A stretch of 64,000 nucleotides of DNA from NCBI GenBank assembly GCA_963665595.2, contig CAXXJK010000005.1, forward strand, positions 186,001-250,000, written 5' to 3'. The notes below the pieces were generated by a model, which worked only from the letters and a program-made list of their open reading frames with translations, ran no database searches and was not told the DNA's origin. Shown piece by piece: positions 60,988-64,000 of the stretch (positions within the stretch are counted from its first letter, which is position 1; each line of letters starts with the position of its first letter). The stretch comes from G963665595 sp963665595. Lineage in GTDB: Bacteria; Actinomycetota; Coriobacteriia; Coriobacteriales; CADBOM01. The translations under genes were made by a program, and so were the position numbers.

Positions 60988-61357
60988 GTTTGCGTTCGAT
61001 CTCATCGGACGATCCGTTCTCTTCATTTGCCGTGTGGTCACAATCTGATAATGACAACATGTTGCAGGAGCAGGACTCGCCACCATGAGAAATTTCCCCG
61101 ATGAATGCAGAGACACTTTCGAGAGCTTCGACATCAATGCGGTAATACATCCAGCTGCCTCGTTTCTCACCTATAACAAAACCGCTCTCAGTAAGTGACT
61201 TCATGTGGTAGCTGAGAGTCGGTTGCGTGATTTGGAATGATTCCAAAATATCGCATGCGCAGAGTTCCCCGCATGAGAGTATCTCGATGATTTGCAGACG
61301 TGTTGGATCTGATAACGCCTTAAATCGAGCGGCAAATTCTTTCATAGCTAGTTCCAT
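60980..61357 (-). CDS. arsR: ArsR-family arsenic-responsive repressor
   Basis: 125 residues from the ATG at 61357 (GGGAGA 5 bases upstream); the longer frame to 61519 is not supported by a ribosome site. A winged-helix ArsR protein: RFKALSDPTRLQIIEIL, the metal-binding ELCACDILE with two cysteines in the first recognition helix region, ITQPTLSYHMKSLTESGFV, and the wing REKRGSWMYYRID-like GEKRGSWMYYRID. Without arsenite it should bind the shared palindrome at 61399-61426 and repress both promoters. A late CSCN is an extra possible thiol site. Confidence 0.93.
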   Translation of the reverse strand: MELAMKEFAARFKALSDPTRLQIIEILSCGELCACDILESFQITQPTLSYHMKSLTESGFVIGEKRGSWMYYRIDVEALESVSAFIGEISHGGESCSCNMLSLSDCDHTANEENGSSDEIERKHE

Positions 61358-61393
61358 TACATTCTCCCAGCATATAGACAAGTATCGATATCT

Positions 61394-61429
61394 AGTATAT
61401 ATTGACAAATAGATAACTGTCAATATCCT
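61394..61429. promoter_or_regulatory. Interleaved divergent promoters and ArsR operator
   Basis: ATATTGACA (61399-61407) is exactly inverted as TGTCAATAT (61418-61426) around 10 bases. For arsD (plus strand): TTGACA 61402-61407, 16 bases, TATCCT 61424-61429. For arsR-acr3 (minus strand): TTGACA from 61423-61418, 18 bases, TATACT from 61399-61394. Each -35 box lies within one arm of the palindrome, so bound ArsR would block both. Confidence 0.75.
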
Positions 61430-61458
61430 AAAGCACCATACCATTATCTGGAGGAGAA

Positions 61459-61845
61459 ATGAACAAGATTGATATTTATGACCCCGCTCTGTGTTGCTCA
61501 ACTGGTGTTTGTGGGCCAAGCGTCGATCCTGAGCTTTTACGTGTTTCGACTGTTCTGAATGTACTGAAAAGTAAAGGTAGCGCCGTCACAAGGCACAATC
61601 TTTCTCAGGAACCGCAGGACTTTGTCTCGAACGAAACCGTTCGTGCACTGCTAACCAACGAAGGCAGCAGCGTTCTACCCATTACGATACTCAACGGCGA
61701 AGTGGTAAAGAAAATCACGTATCCAACTAATACGGAATTTGCGGCATGGCTTGGTATTGAGGAGTCCTATCTATCATCGGATACAACCGCTGCAGAGAAG
61801 CCGGTATTGGGGTGCAGTTGTGGGGCGAGCGATGAGTGCTGCTAA
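61459..61845 (+). CDS. arsD: ArsD arsenite metallochaperone
   Basis: 128 residues with GGAGG 6-9 bases before the ATG. The N-terminal domain follows the family: IYDPALCCSTGVCGPSVDPE, holding the vicinal Cys pair and a third Cys used to bind and pass As(III) to ArsA, then LPITILNGEVV. The C-terminal tail (CSCGASDECC) carries further vicinal cysteines. It overlaps the open frame before arsA, whose start is about 45 bases later. Confidence 0.95.
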   Translation: MNKIDIYDPALCCSTGVCGPSVDPELLRVSTVLNVLKSKGSAVTRHNLSQEPQDFVSNETVRALLTNEGSSVLPITILNGEVVKKITYPTNTEFAAWLGIEESYLSSDTTAAEKPVLGCSCGASDECC

Positions 61846-61889
61846 TCCAGCGAGTAACAAATAGACCCTGCGAAAGGAAACTAGACGCT

Positions 61890-63617
61890 ATGGAATTCAA
61901 CGAATTTGACCTAGATAAGCTGTCGATAACTCCTTATCTGTTTTTTACTGGAAAAGGCGGTGTCGGCAAAACATCCGTTTCCTGCGCTATAGCGGTTGCG
62001 CTCGCCGATGCGGGAAAACATGTCCTGCTCGTCAGTACTGATCCTGCATCCAATCTTCAGGATGTTTTCGGAATCGATATCGACGACAAAGGCATTGCAA
62101 TCGAGGATTGTCCCAACCTGACCGTCATGAACATAGATCCGCTGCTCGCTGCCGCATCTTATAGAGAAGCGGTAGTGGGGCCGTATCGTGGTATTCTGCC
62201 TGACGATGCTGTGGAGAATATCGAGGAGCAGCTTTCCGGTTCATGCACGGTTGAGATTGCGGCATTCAATGAGTTTGCGCGGCTTATTACAGATTCCGAG
62301 ATTAAAGAAACCTATGATCACGTGATCTTCGATACTGCCCCCACTGGGCATACGTTGCGCATGCTCGAACTCCCCTCGGCGTGGACTTCATATCTTAACG
62401 AAAACACAACGGGTACGTCGTGCCTAGGACAACTCTCGGGTCTCGGCGACAAGCGCGATACCTACGCGCAAGCCGTAAGCACGCTCGCCGAGAAGACGGA
62501 GACTACGATGATCCTCGTTGCGCGCCCACAGTTAGAGGCACTGGCGGAAGCGAACCGTTCAAGCCTTGAACTGGTCGTTTTAGGAATAAAAAATCAGATT
62601 CTTATCGTGAATGGCATTCTTGAAACAGCGGGAGATACGTTATCAGAGGAGATGAGCACCTGTCAGCACAAGGCATTATCGAAGATGCCTGAGCATCTTG
62701 CCCGGCTCAAAACATACTCAATCTCCTTGAAACCATTCAACGTCACCGGCTTGGGATTTCTGCGTGCTTTTCTCAGAAAAGAAGACACTTTGTCAGGAGT
62801 TGCGTCATTCGAGCGACCTGTCGTACATTCTCTAGATGATCTCGTAGATTACCTCTATATGACCGGCAAACGGGTCATCTTCACGATGGGCAAGGGCGGT
62901 GTCGGCAAGACAACGCTGGCTGTCTCGCTGGCAAAAAATCTTGTTAAAAAGGGGGCGCGCGTGCATTTGACGACAACCGATCCCGCTAACCACCTGAGCT
63001 TTTTTGAGACCAATCTTGACGGTCTGACGGTGAGCAATATCGACGAGGATAAAGAATTGGCGCTCTATAAGGAAGAAGTTCTCTCAAAGGCACGTAAGGT
63101 GATGAGCGAAGAGGATCTTGCATATGTCGAGGAGGATCTGCGCTCTCCCTGTACGCAAGAGATTGCCGTGTTTCGTGCATTCGCAGAGATTGTTCAGAAG
63201 GCCGATGAAGAGGTGGTTGTTATAGATACGGCACCAACGGGCCACACGCTGCTCCTGCTCGAATCCACACAAAGCTATGGCACCCAGATCGAACATACCG
63301 GTGGAAACATTCCGGAATCAGTCATCAAGCTGTTGCCACGTCTTCGAAATTCTGCAGAAACTGAAGTCATTATCGTCACGCTTCCTGAGGCTACCCCTTT
63401 CTTTGAAGCGAAACGCTTGCATGAGGATCTTCTTCGCGCCAAGATCGAGAATCGTTGGTGGGTAGTGAATCAGAGTTTCTCAATGAGCGATATTACCGAT
63501 CCAACTCTCAGAGTTCGTGCTGCTTCTGAAAAGCAGTGGTTTGACACGGTCAAGGAAATATCGAAGGGTAAGATAGTTGGAATTCCTTGGCAGACAACGA
63601 TAGGACAAGTAGATTAG
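61890..63617 (+). CDS. arsA: ArsA arsenite-stimulated ATPase
   Basis: 575 residues from ATG 61890 (AAAGGA about 12 bases upstream). Two homologous halves, each with a P-loop: FTGKGGVGKTS near residue 22 and TMGKGGVGKTT near residue 333, and each with a DTAPTGHTLRML/DTAPTGHTLLLL switch. The three metalloid-binding cysteines are present in SGSCTVEIAAF, GTSCLGQL and RSPCTQEIAVF. ArsA usually drives ArsB; here it would energise ACR3, a less common pairing. It is followed directly by arsC. Confidence 0.96.
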   Translation: MEFNEFDLDKLSITPYLFFTGKGGVGKTSVSCAIAVALADAGKHVLLVSTDPASNLQDVFGIDIDDKGIAIEDCPNLTVMNIDPLLAAASYREAVVGPYRGILPDDAVENIEEQLSGSCTVEIAAFNEFARLITDSEIKETYDHVIFDTAPTGHTLRMLELPSAWTSYLNENTTGTSCLGQLSGLGDKRDTYAQAVSTLAEKTETTMILVARPQLEALAEANRSSLELVVLGIKNQILIVNGILETAGDTLSEEMSTCQHKALSKMPEHLARLKTYSISLKPFNVTGLGFLRAFLRKEDTLSGVASFERPVVHSLDDLVDYLYMTGKRVIFTMGKGGVGKTTLAVSLAKNLVKKGARVHLTTTDPANHLSFFETNLDGLTVSNIDEDKELALYKEEVLSKARKVMSEEDLAYVEEDLRSPCTQEIAVFRAFAEIVQKADEEVVVIDTAPTGHTLLLLESTQSYGTQIEHTGGNIPESVIKLLPRLRNSAETEVIIVTLPEATPFFEAKRLHEDLLRAKIENRWWVVNQSFSMSDITDPTLRVRAASEKQWFDTVKEISKGKIVGIPWQTTIGQVD

Positions 63618-63626
63618 GAAATGCAT

Positions 63627-64000
63627 ATGGATAAAGTACAGGTGGCCTTCGTGTGTGTACACAATTCCTGTCGCTCGCAGATGGCTGAAGCGATAGCGAG
63701 ACATCTCGCCCCCGATGTCATCGAACCGTTTTCGGCTGGTACGGATATCGGAGATTCGATTAATCCCGATGCCGTTGCAACCATAAGAGATCTTTATGGG
63801 ATCGATATGAGCACGGCCCAAAGGCCAAAGACGATCCTCGAACTGCCCGCTATCGACATTGTCGTGACGATGGGGTGTGGCGTATCGTGTCCCTCGCTTG
63901 CGGCACCCAGGCGGATGGATTGGAATTTGGAGGATCCCTCCGGTAAAACTTCCGAAGAATTTATCGCATGCGCTCGAACGATCGAGGAGAAGGTCAAGGC
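63627..64000 (+). CDS. arsC: Arsenate reductase, thioredoxin-coupled type, cut at the window edge
   Basis: At least 124 residues from ATG 63627, with AGGA 7 bases upstream (ATG 63621 is too close to it); the 3' end is outside the window. Low-molecular-weight phosphatase fold: FVCVHNSCRSQMAEAIA is the CX5R loop with the nucleophilic Cys, then EPFSAGTD, and IVVTMGCGVSCPSL is the region of the resolving cysteines in thioredoxin-dependent ArsC. Reduces As(V) to As(III) for export by ACR3. The HNSCR version of the loop is that of the ArsC group. Confidence 0.9.
   Translation, partial: MDKVQVAFVCVHNSCRSQMAEAIARHLAPDVIEPFSAGTDIGDSINPDAVATIRDLYGIDMSTAQRPKTILELPAIDIVVTMGCGVSCPSLAAPRRMDWNLEDPSGKTSEEFIACARTIEEKVK

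Noticed and set aside
1..64000. CRISPR array or phage gene cluster
   Set aside because: No regularly spaced direct repeats, cas genes, integrase, terminase or capsid genes were seen anywhere in the window.

Overview
The window reads as a chromosomal segment of an anaerobic, mid-GC actinobacterium, most likely a member of the Coriobacteriia and probably close to the Eggerthellaceae. The reasons are the actinobacterial FHA/PP2C/SEDS-PBP/PknB cell-wall operon, a LuxR-type regulator with about 12 membrane helices beside a Tat-exported flavoprotein reductase, a menaquinone operon, and an Hdr/Flx electron-transfer operon. The species cannot be named from the sequence alone. Coding density is high, many genes overlap by 1-14 bases, and GTG and TTG starts are common.

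Layout. 1-5.5 kb: a cut acetyltransferase, an exonuclease-helicase (DinG type), purD and a Nudix hydrolase, closed by a bidirectional terminator. 5.6-15.7 kb: small accessory genes. These are a membrane protein, a lipase, an autoregulated padR-DUF2812-ABC exporter operon, an AraC/GyrI regulator, MmcQ-like and PNPOx-like proteins, an MFS exporter, a GNAT enzyme and an ABC-F protein. 16-23.6 kb: tRNA-Gln, then menF-menD-menH-menB and a single-chain MenE-MenC fusion. 23.6-24.6 kb: a membrane-anchored orphan protein and tRNA-Arg(CCT). 24.9-31.5 kb: hdrC-hdrB-hdrA-flxD-flxC-flxB-flxA, a putative NADH-linked, flavin-based electron-bifurcating complex. 31.6-37.2 kb: an orphan gene, moeA, mobB, a KimA-like K+ importer and a YgjP-like metallohydrolase.

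37.3-47.1 kb (minus strand): a signalling and cell-wall operon transcribed kinase, fhaA, fhaB, PP2C phosphatase, SEDS-PBP fusion, pknB. 47.3-53.6 kb: tRNA-Leu, pyridoxal kinase, a large thioester/Cna-B surface protein, a TSCPD protein and the LuxR regulator. 53.7-58.1 kb: Tat flavoprotein reductase, an orphan duplicated-module protein and serS. 58.1-64 kb: a structured AT-rich gap and tRNA-Arg(ACG), then two related IS-end-like elements bracketing a DUF454 gene, and an arsenic-resistance locus: acr3 and arsR on one strand, arsD-arsA-arsC on the other, from two interleaved promoters sharing one palindrome.

How the genes fit together. The men operon makes the quinone nucleus, the Hdr/Flx complex could link NADH to ferredoxin and a thiol/disulfide couple, moeA/mobB serve molybdoenzymes, and the Tat flavoprotein is a likely terminal reductase. 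This is the set expected of an anaerobically respiring bacterium. The observations most worth a second look are the Hdr/Flx operon, the MenE-MenC and SEDS-PBP fusions, the surface protein with an internal thioester and a cysteine cluster, the kinase with an acidic-aromatic repeat linker, and the tRNA-Arg/IS/ars junction.
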